From contig CAWDWM010000006.1 in assembly GCA_963806015.1 (NCBI GenBank), positions 682,001-746,000 of the forward strand: a stretch of 64,000 nucleotides of DNA, in the 5' to 3' direction. The DNA comes from JAOPZW01 sp963806015 (lineage in GTDB: Bacteria > Actinomycetota > Thermoleophilia > Solirubrobacterales > Solirubrobacteraceae). Below the pieces are notes generated by a model. It ran no database searches, was not told the DNA's origin, and saw nothing but the letters and a program-made list of their open reading frames with translations. Below, one piece after another: positions 48,534 to 56,721 of the stretch. The translations under genes were made by a program, and so were the position numbers. Positions within the stretch are counted from its first letter, which is position 1; every line of letters starts with the position of its first letter.

Positions 48534-48550
48534 TGCCACGCTTTGTGGCA
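48534..48550. promoter_or_regulatory. dyad TGCCAC-N5-GTGGCA between hsp20-lon and the DUF427 gene
   Basis: A perfect 6-base inverted repeat with a 5-base spacer, whose last base is the A of the DUF427 ATG. It lies 37 bases upstream of the hsp20 start, near the expected -35 region, so a bound protein could affect both directions. Confidence 0.45.
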
Positions 48551-49326
48551 TGACGCTCACCTTCCCCGGCGCTCCCCTGGCCAGCGATCCACCCGCCACG
48601 ACCAACTACGCCATCGAGGGTCCACGCCATCGGCTGCTGTTGCACCCCTTCCCGCGGCGGGTGCGCGCGCTCTTTGCCGGCGAGGTCGTCCTCGACTCCA
48701 CGCGGGGCGCCCTGCTGCACGAGAGCAACATCCTGCCGCGGCTCTACGTACCGCTCGAGGACGTCCGCGCCGACCTGCTCGAGCGCACCGACCACGCCAC
48801 CCATTGCCCGTTCAAGGGCGACGCGTCGTACTGGTCGGTGCGCGTCGGCGATCGCGTGGCCGAGAACGCGGTGTGGACCTACGAGGAACCGATCGCGGAG
48901 GCGGCCTGGCTGCGGGGCCTGGTCAGCGTCTATCCCGAGCGGATGGACACGTGGCTCGACGAGGACGAGGAGGTCACGCACCTGCGCGACCCCTATCACC
49001 GCGTGGACGCGCGCCGCAGCTCGCGGCGCATCGAGGTCCGCGCCGACGGCGCGGTGCTCGCGCGCAGCGACCGGCCCGTGGTCGTCGCCGAGACCGGGCT
49101 CCCGCTGCGCTTCTACCTCCCGCGCGAGGACGTGCTGGCCGAGCTGCGCCCCAGTGCCACGACCGCGTCGTGCGCCTACAAGGGCGAGTCCTCCTACTGG
49201 TCGCTGGACAGCGTCGAGGACGTGGGCTGGTCCTACGCCGATCCGTTGGAGAGCATGCTCAAGGCCCGCGACCACGTGTCCTTCGACGCGAGCAAGGTCG
49301 AGGTCCTCGAGCTGGCCGGTGACTGA
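48550..49326 (+). CDS. tandem DUF427 protein
   Basis: 258 residues. Two DUF427 domains, residues about 35-125 and 150-245. Each has the family pattern R-x-V-R-A-x-(F/A)-G-x-x-(V/L)-x-x-(S/R), then LPRLYVPLEDV or LRFYLPREDV, and C-x-(F/Y)-KG-(D/E)-x-SYWS. The repeated CPFKGDASYWSV and CAYKGESSYWSL are the most conserved parts. Function is unknown; structures show a small beta-tent fold. It overlaps the GNAT gene by eight bases. Confidence 0.88.
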   Translation: MTLTFPGAPLASDPPATTNYAIEGPRHRLLLHPFPRRVRALFAGEVVLDSTRGALLHESNILPRLYVPLEDVRADLLERTDHATHCPFKGDASYWSVRVGDRVAENAVWTYEEPIAEAAWLRGLVSVYPERMDTWLDEDEEVTHLRDPYHRVDARRSSRRIEVRADGAVLARSDRPVVVAETGLPLRFYLPREDVLAELRPSATTASCAYKGESSYWSLDSVEDVGWSYADPLESMLKARDHVSFDASKVEVLELAGD

Positions 49327-49816
49327 CGCCCGGCCGCGGCGGCTGCGACTGCTCGCCCGGCTGGCCGACATTCCCGCCGCGCCGGAGCCGGTCGCGTCGC
49401 GGCCCGTCCGCGACGACGACGGGCCGGCCCTCGGGCGCCTGGCCATGGCCGCGTACGGCGGGGGCGTCGACGATCCCCACCAGCCCGAGCCCTGGCACGT
49501 CGAGGACCTGACCGCGGCGCTCGCCGGACGCTACGGTCGCCTGCTGACGTCGGTCAGCGCGGTCGTGGACGCCGACGACGGCCTGGCGGCGGCCGTGCTC
49601 TTCACCTGGTGGGACGAGCTGCCCTTCCTCGCCTTCTGCCTGACCCATCCCGCTCGCCAGCGCCGCGGCCTCGCCACCGGCCTGATCGGGCAGGCGGCGC
49701 AGGCGCTCGCGGCCGAGGGCCATCGCCAGGTCCACCTCGTGGTCACCGAGACCAATCCGGCGCGGAGGCTCTACGAGCGGCTGGGCTTCCGCGAGGTGCC
49801 GATCCCTACACGGTGA
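49319..49816 (+). CDS. GNAT-family acetyltransferase
   Basis: 165 residues. Acetyl-CoA-binding signature HPARQRRGLATGLIGQAAQALA (R-x-x-G-x-A/G) and the C-terminal VTETNPARRLYERLGFREV. Substrate unknown. The GTG at 49319 overlaps the DUF427 stop; the two genes are co-translated. Its stop overlaps the convergent MBL gene by 11 bases. Confidence 0.82.
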   Translation: MTDARPRRLRLLARLADIPAAPEPVASRPVRDDDGPALGRLAMAAYGGGVDDPHQPEPWHVEDLTAALAGRYGRLLTSVSAVVDADDGLAAAVLFTWWDELPFLAFCLTHPARQRRGLATGLIGQAAQALAAEGHRQVHLVVTETNPARRLYERLGFREVPIPTR

Positions 49817-50603
49817 AGACGGCGCCCTCGACGGCGACGTCGACCGGGCCGCCGAAGGCCTTCTCGGCCTCGCGCTGAGCCCAGTCCGCGTCGAGCTCGT
49901 CGGAGATGTGGGTCAGCACGAGCCGGCGCACGCGCGCCTTGCTGCCGTGCTCGCCGGCCTCCGACGGCGTGAGGTGCCCGCGCGGCCCCTCGCGCTCGGG
50001 GCGCGGCAGCGTCGCCTCGATCATCAGCAGATCGGTCCCGTCGGCGAAGCGCACGAGTTCGTCGTTGGGCGCGCTGTCGGCTCCGTAGGTGAAGCGCCCG
50101 CCGCCGTTGGCCGACGAGACGTCGACGGCACACGTGGGCAGGAAGTGCGGCACGCGGTGAAAGCGCACGCGCATCGTGCTCACGTCGACGACGTCATCCG
50201 GCGCGTACTCGTGCAGCGCGAAGGCGCGCTCGACGTGCTCCTCGGGCATCCCGCCCCCGCCGCAGATCCGGCGCAGCGCGTCGCGGCCCCCTTCGGGCAC
50301 GTAGAGCTCCGGGCGGGCCGGGTTGTCGGTGCCCGGCCAGCGGTCGACGGGCACCGGCTGCTGGCGCGGCGCGTAGGTCAGCGCCGACGCGAAGGGCACG
50401 AGGTCCAGGATGTGATCGGCGTGCAGGTGCGAGATCACCACCGCGTCGACGTCGATGTAGTCGACGAAGCGCCGCAGCTTGGAGAACACGCCGTTGCCGC
50501 AGTCCAGCAACAGACACGCGCCCTGCTCCTCGACGAGGTATCCGCTGCAGGCGCCATCGGCGTCCTGCCAGGCAGGAGACTTGCCCAGCACGGTGATGCG
50601 CAC
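49806..50603 (-). CDS. RNase Z-like metallo-beta-lactamase-fold hydrolase
   Basis: 265 residues. Seen: MRITVLGKSP start, LLLDCGNGVFSKL, the full metal motif SHLHADHILDLVPF (HxHxDH), the Asp of FTYGADSAPND, and LVLTHIS. This matches the RNase Z/phosphodiesterase branch of the MBL superfamily; the exosite arm of true RNase Z is not evident. GTG start with GGAGGGA 10 bases upstream. A minus-strand TACAGT (50645-50640) is a likely -10 for a leadered message. Confidence 0.82.
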   Translation of the reverse strand: MRITVLGKSPAWQDADGACSGYLVEEQGACLLLDCGNGVFSKLRRFVDYIDVDAVVISHLHADHILDLVPFASALTYAPRQQPVPVDRWPGTDNPARPELYVPEGGRDALRRICGGGGMPEEHVERAFALHEYAPDDVVDVSTMRVRFHRVPHFLPTCAVDVSSANGGGRFTYGADSAPNDELVRFADGTDLLMIEATLPRPEREGPRGHLTPSEAGEHGSKARVRRLVLTHISDELDADWAQREAEKAFGGPVDVAVEGAVFTV

Positions 50604-50650
50604 TTCTCGTCGATCCCTCCGCGACGTTTTGCGTGTGGGACTGTACCCGC

Positions 50651-51883
50651 ATGACCTCGTTCGAGACGGCGGCGACCGTGCTCGGCGCGCTGCTCGTCGG
50701 CGGCGCGCTGCTGTCGGGCCTCGCGCGGCGCTCGTTCCTGTCGCTCACCGCCGTCTTCGTGGTGGTCGGGGTCCTGCTCGGCTCCGACGGGCTGGACGTC
50801 CTGCAGATCGATCCGCGCTCGAGCTTCGTGCGCGATCTCGCGATCACCGCGCTCGTGCTGATCCTCTTCCGCGACGGTCTCGAGGTCGACGTCGAGATGC
50901 TCCAGCGGGCCTGGCACCTGCCGCTGCGCAAGCTCGTGCTGGCCATGCCGATCACCGCCGTGATCATCGCGCTGGGGGCCAAGGTGCTCATCGGCCTGTC
51001 CTGGACCGAGGCGTTCCTCGTCGGCGCGCTGCTGTCGCCCACCGATCCGGTGCTCTCCTCCAGCGTGGTCAACAACCCGCGCGTGCCGCGCGTGATCCGC
51101 CACTCGCTCAACCTCGAATCCGGTCTCAACGACGGGCTCGCGCTGCCGGCGATCCTGGCCTTCACGGCGGCGCTCGCGGCCGACAGCGGGTTCGTGTGGT
51201 GGAAGTTCCTCCTGCAGGACGTGAGCCTCGGCGTGGCCTACGGGCTGCTCATCGGATACCTCGCCTCGCGCATCCTGCCCCGCGGGCGCGATCTCGACCG
51301 GTCGATGGCGGCCCACCAGCGGGCGCTCTACGCGCTCGGCGTCGCCTTCCTGACCTATGGGCTCACGACGCTGCCACCGCACGGCAACGGCGTGATCGCG
51401 GTCTTCGTGTGCGCCATCGTCCTGGGCATCCGCCGCCCGGACATCCCGAAGTACTTCGAGCTGTCCAGCGACATCATCGAGATCGTCAAGCTCGGCGTGT
51501 TCGTCGTCTTCGGCTCGCTGCTGACCATCGACGGGCTCTTCACCGACGGCTGGGCCGCGGTGGGGGTCGTCGTGGTGACGCTGCTGGTCGCGCGCACGGT
51601 GGCGGTGTGGATCGCGCTGGCGGGCACGGGCGTCGATCGTGCCGAGAAGGCGTTCATGGCCTGGTTCGGGCCCAAGGGCGTGGCCACGATGACCTTCTCG
51701 CTGCTCGTGCTCAACGCGGCGATCCCGCAGGGCGAGCGGATCTTCAACCTCGCCGCGCTGGTCGTGGTCTGCTCGGTCGTCGTGCACGGGCTGAGCGACA
51801 CGCCCGGCTCCGAGTGGATCGGGCGGCGCGCCGAGCGTCGACAGCGCGCGTCCGAGGCCGCCGCGCCGGCGGGGGTCGCGTGA
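50651..51883 (+). CDS. CPA1-type cation/proton antiporter
   Basis: 410 residues, about 12 membrane segments. Seen: LILFRDGLEVD, the unwound-helix motif ALLSPTDPVLSSSVV, the ND motif NLESGLNDGLALP that carries the transport Asp, and MAWFGPKGVATMTFSLLVL. It exchanges Na+ or K+ for protons at the inner membrane. The ATG at 50651 fits the membrane topology; an upstream GTG would add six residues. Its stop overlaps the next gene as GTGA. Confidence 0.87.
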   Translation: MTSFETAATVLGALLVGGALLSGLARRSFLSLTAVFVVVGVLLGSDGLDVLQIDPRSSFVRDLAITALVLILFRDGLEVDVEMLQRAWHLPLRKLVLAMPITAVIIALGAKVLIGLSWTEAFLVGALLSPTDPVLSSSVVNNPRVPRVIRHSLNLESGLNDGLALPAILAFTAALAADSGFVWWKFLLQDVSLGVAYGLLIGYLASRILPRGRDLDRSMAAHQRALYALGVAFLTYGLTTLPPHGNGVIAVFVCAIVLGIRRPDIPKYFELSSDIIEIVKLGVFVVFGSLLTIDGLFTDGWAAVGVVVVTLLVARTVAVWIALAGTGVDRAEKAFMAWFGPKGVATMTFSLLVLNAAIPQGERIFNLAALVVVCSVVVHGLSDTPGSEWIGRRAERRQRASEAAAPAGVA

Positions 51884-52221
51884 GCTCGCTCGACGGCCGC
51901 CGCTTCCGCGCCGTGGCCGATGTCGTGGGCGGCGACGTGGGGCCGCAGACCGAATTCGAGTACGCCGAGCGCGCGGACGGCGTGATCCACGCGCGCTACG
52001 CCGGCGGCGCGGTGCGCCTGGGCTTCCTGGTCGGTACGCGGGCCGGCGACACGCTGCGCTTCCGCTACGCGCAACTGCTCGAGGACGGCGCCACCGCGAC
52101 CGGCCACTGCGAGTCACGCATCGAGCAGCTGCCCGACGGGCGCCTGCGCCTGCACGAGACGTGGGGCTGGGACTCCCGGGACGGGAGCGGGACGAGCGTC
52201 GTGGAGGAGCTGCTGCCCTAG
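51880..52221 (+). CDS. small conserved protein, lipocalin-like, unknown function
   Basis: 113 residues, predicted all-beta: GRRFRAVADVVGGDVGPQTEFEYAERADGVIHARYAGGAVRLGFLVG. Proteins of this type are often labelled N-acetylglutamate synthase in databases, without good support. The GTG overlaps the antiporter stop by four bases, indicating co-translation. It overlaps the convergent Cys-rich gene by four bases. Confidence 0.65.
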   Translation: MSSLDGRRFRAVADVVGGDVGPQTEFEYAERADGVIHARYAGGAVRLGFLVGTRAGDTLRFRYAQLLEDGATATGHCESRIEQLPDGRLRLHETWGWDSRDGSGTSVVEELLP

Positions 52222-52448
52222 CGGTGCAGGGCGGCCTGCTCGTCCGCGCTGGGGAAGGCCCACGCGGCCGGGGTGCGGCGCTCCTGGCGGAAGGTGAAGC
52301 GCAGCTGGCGCGGCGGGCGCAGGCCGTCGGGATGGTCAGGCCGGAAGGTCGCGCAGGGCTCGTCGAGGTTCAACGCGCACAGCAGGTTGCAGCGGAAGTA
52401 GCACTCGTCGCACGAGACCTTCTTCGCTGCGGCACGACCCTTCGGCAT
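52218..52448 (-). CDS. small Cys-rich protein
   Basis: 76 residues with the cluster CDECYFRCNLLCALNLDEPCATFRP in residues 13-37, five Cys that could bind zinc or an Fe-S centre. The N-terminus is basic and the C-terminus ends ADEQAALHR. I do not recognise a named family. An AGGAGGT lies nine bases before the ATG, a strong Shine-Dalgarno. Confidence 0.7.
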   Translation of the reverse strand: MPKGRAAAKKVSCDECYFRCNLLCALNLDEPCATFRPDHPDGLRPPRQLRFTFRQERRTPAAWAFPSADEQAALHR

Positions 52449-52658
52449 CCTCGACCGACCTCCTCGTCACACGGCGGACACAACGGACAAGGAGCATGCA
52501 AGCAGGACGCAATGGGCGGTGCACGCCGGCTTCCCGCAATTGCCGCGCTTTTCGTTGCGCGGTACCCGAACAGGCTGCAAACCAGAGAGATTCGCCCCCG
52601 CCGACCACGAAGAGGCCGCATCTTGCGACGATTTCGCGGGCCCCCGGGCACGGAACTT
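52449..52658. other. non-coding stretch with one hairpin
   Basis: 210 bases between lhgO and the Cys-rich gene, less GC-biased than the surroundings. It holds the Cys-rich gene's Shine-Dalgarno and a CCGCGC-N8-GCGCGG hairpin (52543-52562) that could end lhgO transcription. I looked for known riboswitch motifs on the minus strand and found none. Confidence 0.4.
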
Positions 52659-53804
52659 TCACTCGGCGAAGGCCAGCGCGCGGTCCGCGATGAGCTCCCC
52701 GAGGGCCAGCGACGAGGTCGCGGCGGGCGACGGCGCGTTGCGGACGTGCAGGGTCACGTCGGTCTCCGAGAGCACGAAGTCGTCGACCAGCGCGCCGTCG
52801 CGCCCCACCGCCTGGGCGCGCACGCCGGCGGGGCCCCCCTCGACGTCGGCCGCGCGCAGCTCGGGCACGTAGCGCGCGCAGGCGGCGACGAAGGCGCGCT
52901 TGCTGGCCGCCATGCGCAGTTCGTGCAGCCCGGTGCGCCAGAAGCGCCGCGCCACCCTCCACGTCCCCGGCCAGCGCAGGCCCCCGACGAGCATCGCCGA
53001 CGGCCCGAGCAGCACGTCCCCGGAGATGTGTCGCGTGAGGTGCACGCCGAGGAACGGCAGGTCCGGGTCGGGCACCGGGTAGATGAGGCCGTTGACGAGC
53101 GCGCGAGCGTGCGGGCGCAGGCTCAGGTACTGCCCGCGGAAGGGCACGATGCGCGGGTCCTGCGGCGCGCCGGCCGCCACCGCCAGGCGGCTGGCCTGCC
53201 CGCCGGCGCAGAAGACCGCGTGGCTCGCTGCCACCTCGGCACCCTCCAGGCGGACCGCGCCGTTCTCGCGCGCCACCCCTGTCACGGCGCGCCCGAGGAT
53301 CAGCTCGCCGCCGGCGCCGCGCACGTCGTCGGCCATGGCGCGCGCCACGGCGCCGAAGTCGACGATCCCGGTGTTGGGCGAGTGCAGGCCCGCGATGCCC
53401 GCGCAATGGGGCTCGAGCTCGGTGATCTCCTCGGCGCGCAGGCGCCGCAGGCCCGGGACCGCGTTGGCCTGCCCGCGGCGCTCGAGCTCGTCCAAGCGCG
53501 CCAGCTCGCCCTCGTGCAGCGCGACGATCACCTTGCCGCAGCGCTGCACCGCGATGCCGCGCTGCTCGCAGTAGGCGTACAGCTGCGCGGCCCCGTCCAC
53601 GCACAGGCGCGCCTTGAGCGACCCGGGCTTGTAGTAGATGCCGGCGTGGATGACGCCGGAGTTGTGGCCGGTCTGCCCGGTACCCACCTCGCCGGCGGCG
53701 TCGACCACGGCCACGCGCAGCCCCGGGCGGCGCGCGAGCAGCTCGCGCGCACTGGCCAGGCCGACGATGCCCGCCCCGACGATGACGAGGTCGTAGCGCT
53801 CCAT
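52659..53804 (-). CDS. lhgO: L-2-hydroxyglutarate oxidase
   Basis: 381 residues, FAD-dependent DAO superfamily. Seen: DLVIVGAGIVGLASARELL, TGHNSGVIHAGIYYKPGS, YCEQRGIAVQRCGKVIVA, LHSPNTGIVDF, VPFRGQYLSL and the FLGVHLTRHISGDVLLGPSAM block near the C-terminus. It oxidises L-2-hydroxyglutarate to 2-oxoglutarate and passes electrons to quinone. It is monocistronic here. The divergent gene starts 53 bases away. Confidence 0.88.
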   Translation of the reverse strand: MERYDLVIVGAGIVGLASARELLARRPGLRVAVVDAAGEVGTGQTGHNSGVIHAGIYYKPGSLKARLCVDGAAQLYAYCEQRGIAVQRCGKVIVALHEGELARLDELERRGQANAVPGLRRLRAEEITELEPHCAGIAGLHSPNTGIVDFGAVARAMADDVRGAGGELILGRAVTGVARENGAVRLEGAEVAASHAVFCAGGQASRLAVAAGAPQDPRIVPFRGQYLSLRPHARALVNGLIYPVPDPDLPFLGVHLTRHISGDVLLGPSAMLVGGLRWPGTWRVARRFWRTGLHELRMAASKRAFVAACARYVPELRAADVEGGPAGVRAQAVGRDGALVDDFVLSETDVTLHVRNAPSPAATSSLALGELIADRALAFAE

Positions 53805-53843
53805 GCGCGGCCAGGGTAATGGTCGCCCCCGGCGCGACGGCCG

Positions 53844-53849
53844 TAGCCT
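53844..53849 (+). promoter_or_regulatory. -10 element TAGCCT, leaderless promoter
   Basis: TAGCCT ends eight bases before the GTG at 53858, supporting that start over an ATG 39 bases upstream. Confidence 0.4.
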
Positions 53850-53857
53850 GGGCTGTC

Positions 53858-54784
53858 GTGCAGGTGCTCGTCACCGGAGCCAGCGGCGCCATCGGCGCCG
53901 AGCTCGTCCCGCGCCTGGCGCGGGGCGGCCACGCCGTGCGCGCCTTTGCCCGCGACCCCACCCGCGTCACCGCGGCGGGCGTGGCCGAGGTGGTGCGCGG
54001 CGACGCGGTGTCCGGCGAGGGCCTGGACGAGGCGCTCGACGGCGTCGAGGTCGCCTACTTCCTCATCCACTCGATGGAGACCGCGCTCAACGGAGCGGCC
54101 AGCTTCGCCGAGCGCGACCGCGAGGCCGCGGGGCGCTTCGCCGCGGCGGCCCGCGCCGCCGGCGTGCGGCGCGTCGTCTACCTCGGCGGCCTCGTCCCCG
54201 CGGACGCGCCGGCGTCGGCGCACCTGGCCAGCCGGATGGAGGTCGAGGAGGCGCTGCTGGACGCCGCTCCGGAGGCGGTCGCCCTGCGCGCGTCGATCGT
54301 CATCTCGGCCCGGTCGCGCTCCTTTCGCTTCCTCGTGCGGCTGGTCGAGCGCGTCCCGGTCATGCCGCTGCCGGCCTGGCGCGAGCACCGCACGCGGCCC
54401 ATCGACGGGCGCGACGTCATCGCCTTCCTCGAGCGCGCGGGCACCAGCGACGTCGTGCATGGCCCGCTGTCGCTCGACGTCGCCGGCCCGGACACCGTCA
54501 CCTTCGCGCAGCTCGTCGAGCGCATCCGCGACGCCCTGCTCCTCGGGCGCCCGCGCGTCGATCTCCCGGTCGTCATGACCGCGATCGGCAGCCGCGTGGC
54601 TGCCGCCATCACCGGCGAGGACCCCGGGCTCGTCGGCCCGCTCATGGGCTCGCTGACCGCCGATCTGCTGCCGCGCGACGACCGCGCCGCCGAGCTGTTC
54701 GGGGTGCGCCTGCACGGCTTCGACGCCGCCGTCGAGCGCGCGCTGCGCGATTGGGAGACGGTCGAAGAGCTGGCCGGGCGGTAG
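53858..54784 (+). CDS. NAD(P)-binding, NmrA/atypical-SDR-type protein
   Basis: 308 residues. Coenzyme loop VLVTGASGAIGAELVPRLA at the very N-terminus, AYFLIHSMETALNG, and VYLGGLVP in place of the usual catalytic Ser-Tyr-Lys. This is like the complex-I NDUFA9-type or DUF2867-associated sugar epimerase-like proteins. Substrate unknown. The next gene, SRPBCC, begins 12 bases after its stop, as is common for this family. Confidence 0.75.
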   Translation: MQVLVTGASGAIGAELVPRLARGGHAVRAFARDPTRVTAAGVAEVVRGDAVSGEGLDEALDGVEVAYFLIHSMETALNGAASFAERDREAAGRFAAAARAAGVRRVVYLGGLVPADAPASAHLASRMEVEEALLDAAPEAVALRASIVISARSRSFRFLVRLVERVPVMPLPAWREHRTRPIDGRDVIAFLERAGTSDVVHGPLSLDVAGPDTVTFAQLVERIRDALLLGRPRVDLPVVMTAIGSRVAAAITGEDPGLVGPLMGSLTADLLPRDDRAAELFGVRLHGFDAAVERALRDWETVEELAGR

Positions 54785-54796
54785 CGTGGCGCGATC

Positions 54797-55243
54797 GTGA
54801 CCGAGGTCGTGACCAGCATCGACATCGCCGCGCCGCCCGAGAAGGTGTGGGCGCTGGCGATGGATCCCGAGTGCCTCTCTGAGTGGGTGACCATCCACCG
54901 CCGGCTGCACAGCCACGACGGCGGACCCCCGCGCAAGGGCTATGCGATGGAGCAGACCCTGCACCTGCGCGGAGTCAACTTCAAGGTCCAGTGGGAGCTC
55001 GTGAAGTGCGACAAGTGCCTGCACGCCGAGTGGCACGGTCGCGGCCCCGCGCGCTCGCACGCGGAGACCGAATATCGCCTCACGGCGGTCGACGGCGGCA
55101 CGAGATTTGACTACCGCAACGTGTTCACCGCGCCGCTGGGGCCGCTGGGCCGAGTCGCCAGCCGCGCGCTCGTCGGCGGGCTGCCGCGCCGCGAGGCGGA
55201 CGCCTCGCTGCGCAGGCTCAAGGCACTCGCCGAGCGCAGCTGA
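54797..55243 (+). CDS. SRPBCC-family protein
   Basis: 148 residues, START/Bet v1-like helix-grip fold: TSIDIAAPPEKVWALAMDPECLSEW at the start, then VNFKVQWELVKCDKCLHAEWHG and a C-terminal helix (RREADASLRRLKALAERS). It binds a hydrophobic ligand or is a polyketide cyclase relative; ligand unknown. GTG start with a TAGCGT nine bases upstream that overlaps the end of the preceding gene. Confidence 0.8.
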   Translation: MTEVVTSIDIAAPPEKVWALAMDPECLSEWVTIHRRLHSHDGGPPRKGYAMEQTLHLRGVNFKVQWELVKCDKCLHAEWHGRGPARSHAETEYRLTAVDGGTRFDYRNVFTAPLGPLGRVASRALVGGLPRREADASLRRLKALAERS

Positions 55244-55264
55244 GCGACTTCTTGCAATTGTTAT

Positions 55265-55293
55265 TTGACGGAAATGCCCCGGTGGTGTGTGGT
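55265..55293 (+). promoter_or_regulatory. sigma70-type promoter, leaderless
   Basis: TTGACG (55265-55270), a 17-base spacer, and TGTGGT (55288-55293) six bases before the ATG at 55300. The sequence just upstream (TTGCAATTGTTATTTG) is strikingly AT-rich. Confidence 0.45.
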
Positions 55294-55299
55294 TAACCG

Positions 55300-55710
55300 A
55301 TGGCTGACTTCCTCGATGAGAAGAAACGTGAGATCGACGCCCGGCTGAAGGAGCTGCGCCCCCTGGTCGAGGAGTACCACCGCCTCGAAGCGGCGGCCGA
55401 CGCGCTGGGTGGAGTGCCGGCCTCCGGCGCCAGAGCCGCGGGGCCCCCGCCCAAGCGCCGACAGCAGCGCAAGGCAGCGGCCGCGACTCCCGCCACGGGC
55501 ACCAGGCGCCGCGGGCGCCCGCGTGGCAGCGGCACGCGCTCCAAGCAGGCGCTCGAGCTGGTGCGCACGCGCCCCGGGATCACCATCCCCGAGATCGCCG
55601 AGGCCATGGGGATCCAGCAGAACTACCTGTACCGCGTGCTGCCCTCCCTGCAGAAGGACGGGCTCGTGCGCAAGGAGGGCCGCGGCTGGCACCCCCGCGA
55701 GGCTGCCTAG
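55300..55710 (+). CDS. coiled-coil winged-helix DNA-binding protein with AT-hook-like linker
   Basis: 136 residues. Residues 1-38 are a coiled coil (FLDEKKREIDARLKELRPLVEEYHRL). A basic linker contains RRRGRPRGSGTR, close to the AT-hook core GRP. Residues about 82-134 are a winged helix (GITIPEIAEAMGIQQNYLYRVLPSLQKDGLVRKEGRGWHP). Probably a dimeric nucleoid-associated or regulatory protein. Proteins of this build are frequent in Thermoleophilia-like genomes, by recollection. AT-rich DNA lies on both sides of the gene. Confidence 0.7.
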   Translation: MADFLDEKKREIDARLKELRPLVEEYHRLEAAADALGGVPASGARAAGPPPKRRQQRKAAAATPATGTRRRGRPRGSGTRSKQALELVRTRPGITIPEIAEAMGIQQNYLYRVLPSLQKDGLVRKEGRGWHPREAA

Positions 55711-55749
55711 CCGCCGGGCCCTTGATTATTACTCAAATCTGTTAATCGG

Positions 55750-56721
55750 CTAGACCAGGCCCAGCTCTCTCACGGCGTCGCGCTCCTCTTTGAGCTCGTT
55801 CACCGTGGCGTCGATCTTCGCCTGGGCGAAGTCGCCGACCTCCTGACCCTCCACAATCTCGTAATTCCCGCCGCTGAACCGCAGCGGGAACGAGGACATG
55901 ATTCCCTCCTCGACGCCGTACTGTCCGCCCGAGCGCACGGCCATCGAGCGCAGCCCGTCGGCGCCGGCCACCCAATCGCGCATGCAGTCGATGGCGGCGT
56001 TGGCGGCCGAGGCGGCCGATGAGGCGCCGCGCGCCTCGATGATCTCGGCGCCGCGCTTGCCCACCCGCGGGATGTACTCGTTCTCATACCAGCCCATGTC
56101 GACCTGATCGACGGCCGGCTTGCCGTTCACCGTCGCGTTGAATAGGTCGGGGAACATCGTCGGGGAGTGATTGCCCCACACCACGAGATCGTTGACGTCG
56201 CTCACACCGACGCCGAGCTTCTGCGCGAGTTGCGCCACCGCGCGGTTCTCGTCCAGGCGGGTCATCGCGCCGAAGCGCTCGCTGGGGATGTCGCCCGCGT
56301 TGGTCATGGCGATGAGCGCGTTGGTGTTGGCGGGATTGCCCACCACCAAGATGCGCACGTCGTCGGCGGCGTGGTTGTTGAGCGCCTCGCCCTGAGGCTT
56401 GAAGATCGCGCCGTTGGCCTCCAGCAGGTCGGCGCGCTCCATCCCCTTCGACCGCGGGCGAGCGCCGATCAGCAGCGCGACATTGGCGCCGTCGAAGGCG
56501 GTGTTGGCATCGTCTGAGATCTCGATGTCGCTCAGCAGCGGGAAGGCGCAGTCGAACAGCTCCAGCGCCGTCCCCTCGGCGGCCTTCACGGCATCGGGGA
56601 TCTCCAGCAGACGCAGCTGCACTTCCTCATCGGGGCCCAGCAGCTGGCCGGAGGCGATGCGAAACAGGATCGCGTAGCCGATCTGACCGGCGGCGCCGGT
56701 GACTACGACACGGGTTGCCAT
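55750..56721 (-). CDS. mdh: malate dehydrogenase
   Basis: 323 residues, the long cytosolic-type MDH found in actinobacteria. Seen: VVVTGAAGQIGYAILFRIASGQLLG, the substrate Arg loop GARPRSKGMERADLL, VVGNPANTNA, MTRLDENRA and the catalytic His in VWGNHSPTMFPD. It interconverts malate and oxaloacetate with NAD. The ATG follows the icd stop with no gap, so the two TCA enzymes are one operon. Confidence 0.96.
   Translation of the reverse strand: MATRVVVTGAAGQIGYAILFRIASGQLLGPDEEVQLRLLEIPDAVKAAEGTALELFDCAFPLLSDIEISDDANTAFDGANVALLIGARPRSKGMERADLLEANGAIFKPQGEALNNHAADDVRILVVGNPANTNALIAMTNAGDIPSERFGAMTRLDENRAVAQLAQKLGVGVSDVNDLVVWGNHSPTMFPDLFNATVNGKPAVDQVDMGWYENEYIPRVGKRGAEIIEARGASSAASAANAAIDCMRDWVAGADGLRSMAVRSGGQYGVEEGIMSSFPLRFSGGNYEIVEGQEVGDFAQAKIDATVNELKEERDAVRELGLV

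Noticed and set aside
52449..52658. Candidate riboswitch upstream of the Cys-rich gene
   Set aside because: Partial resemblance to glycine and cyclic-di-GMP aptamers on the minus strand did not hold; the conserved cores are missing.
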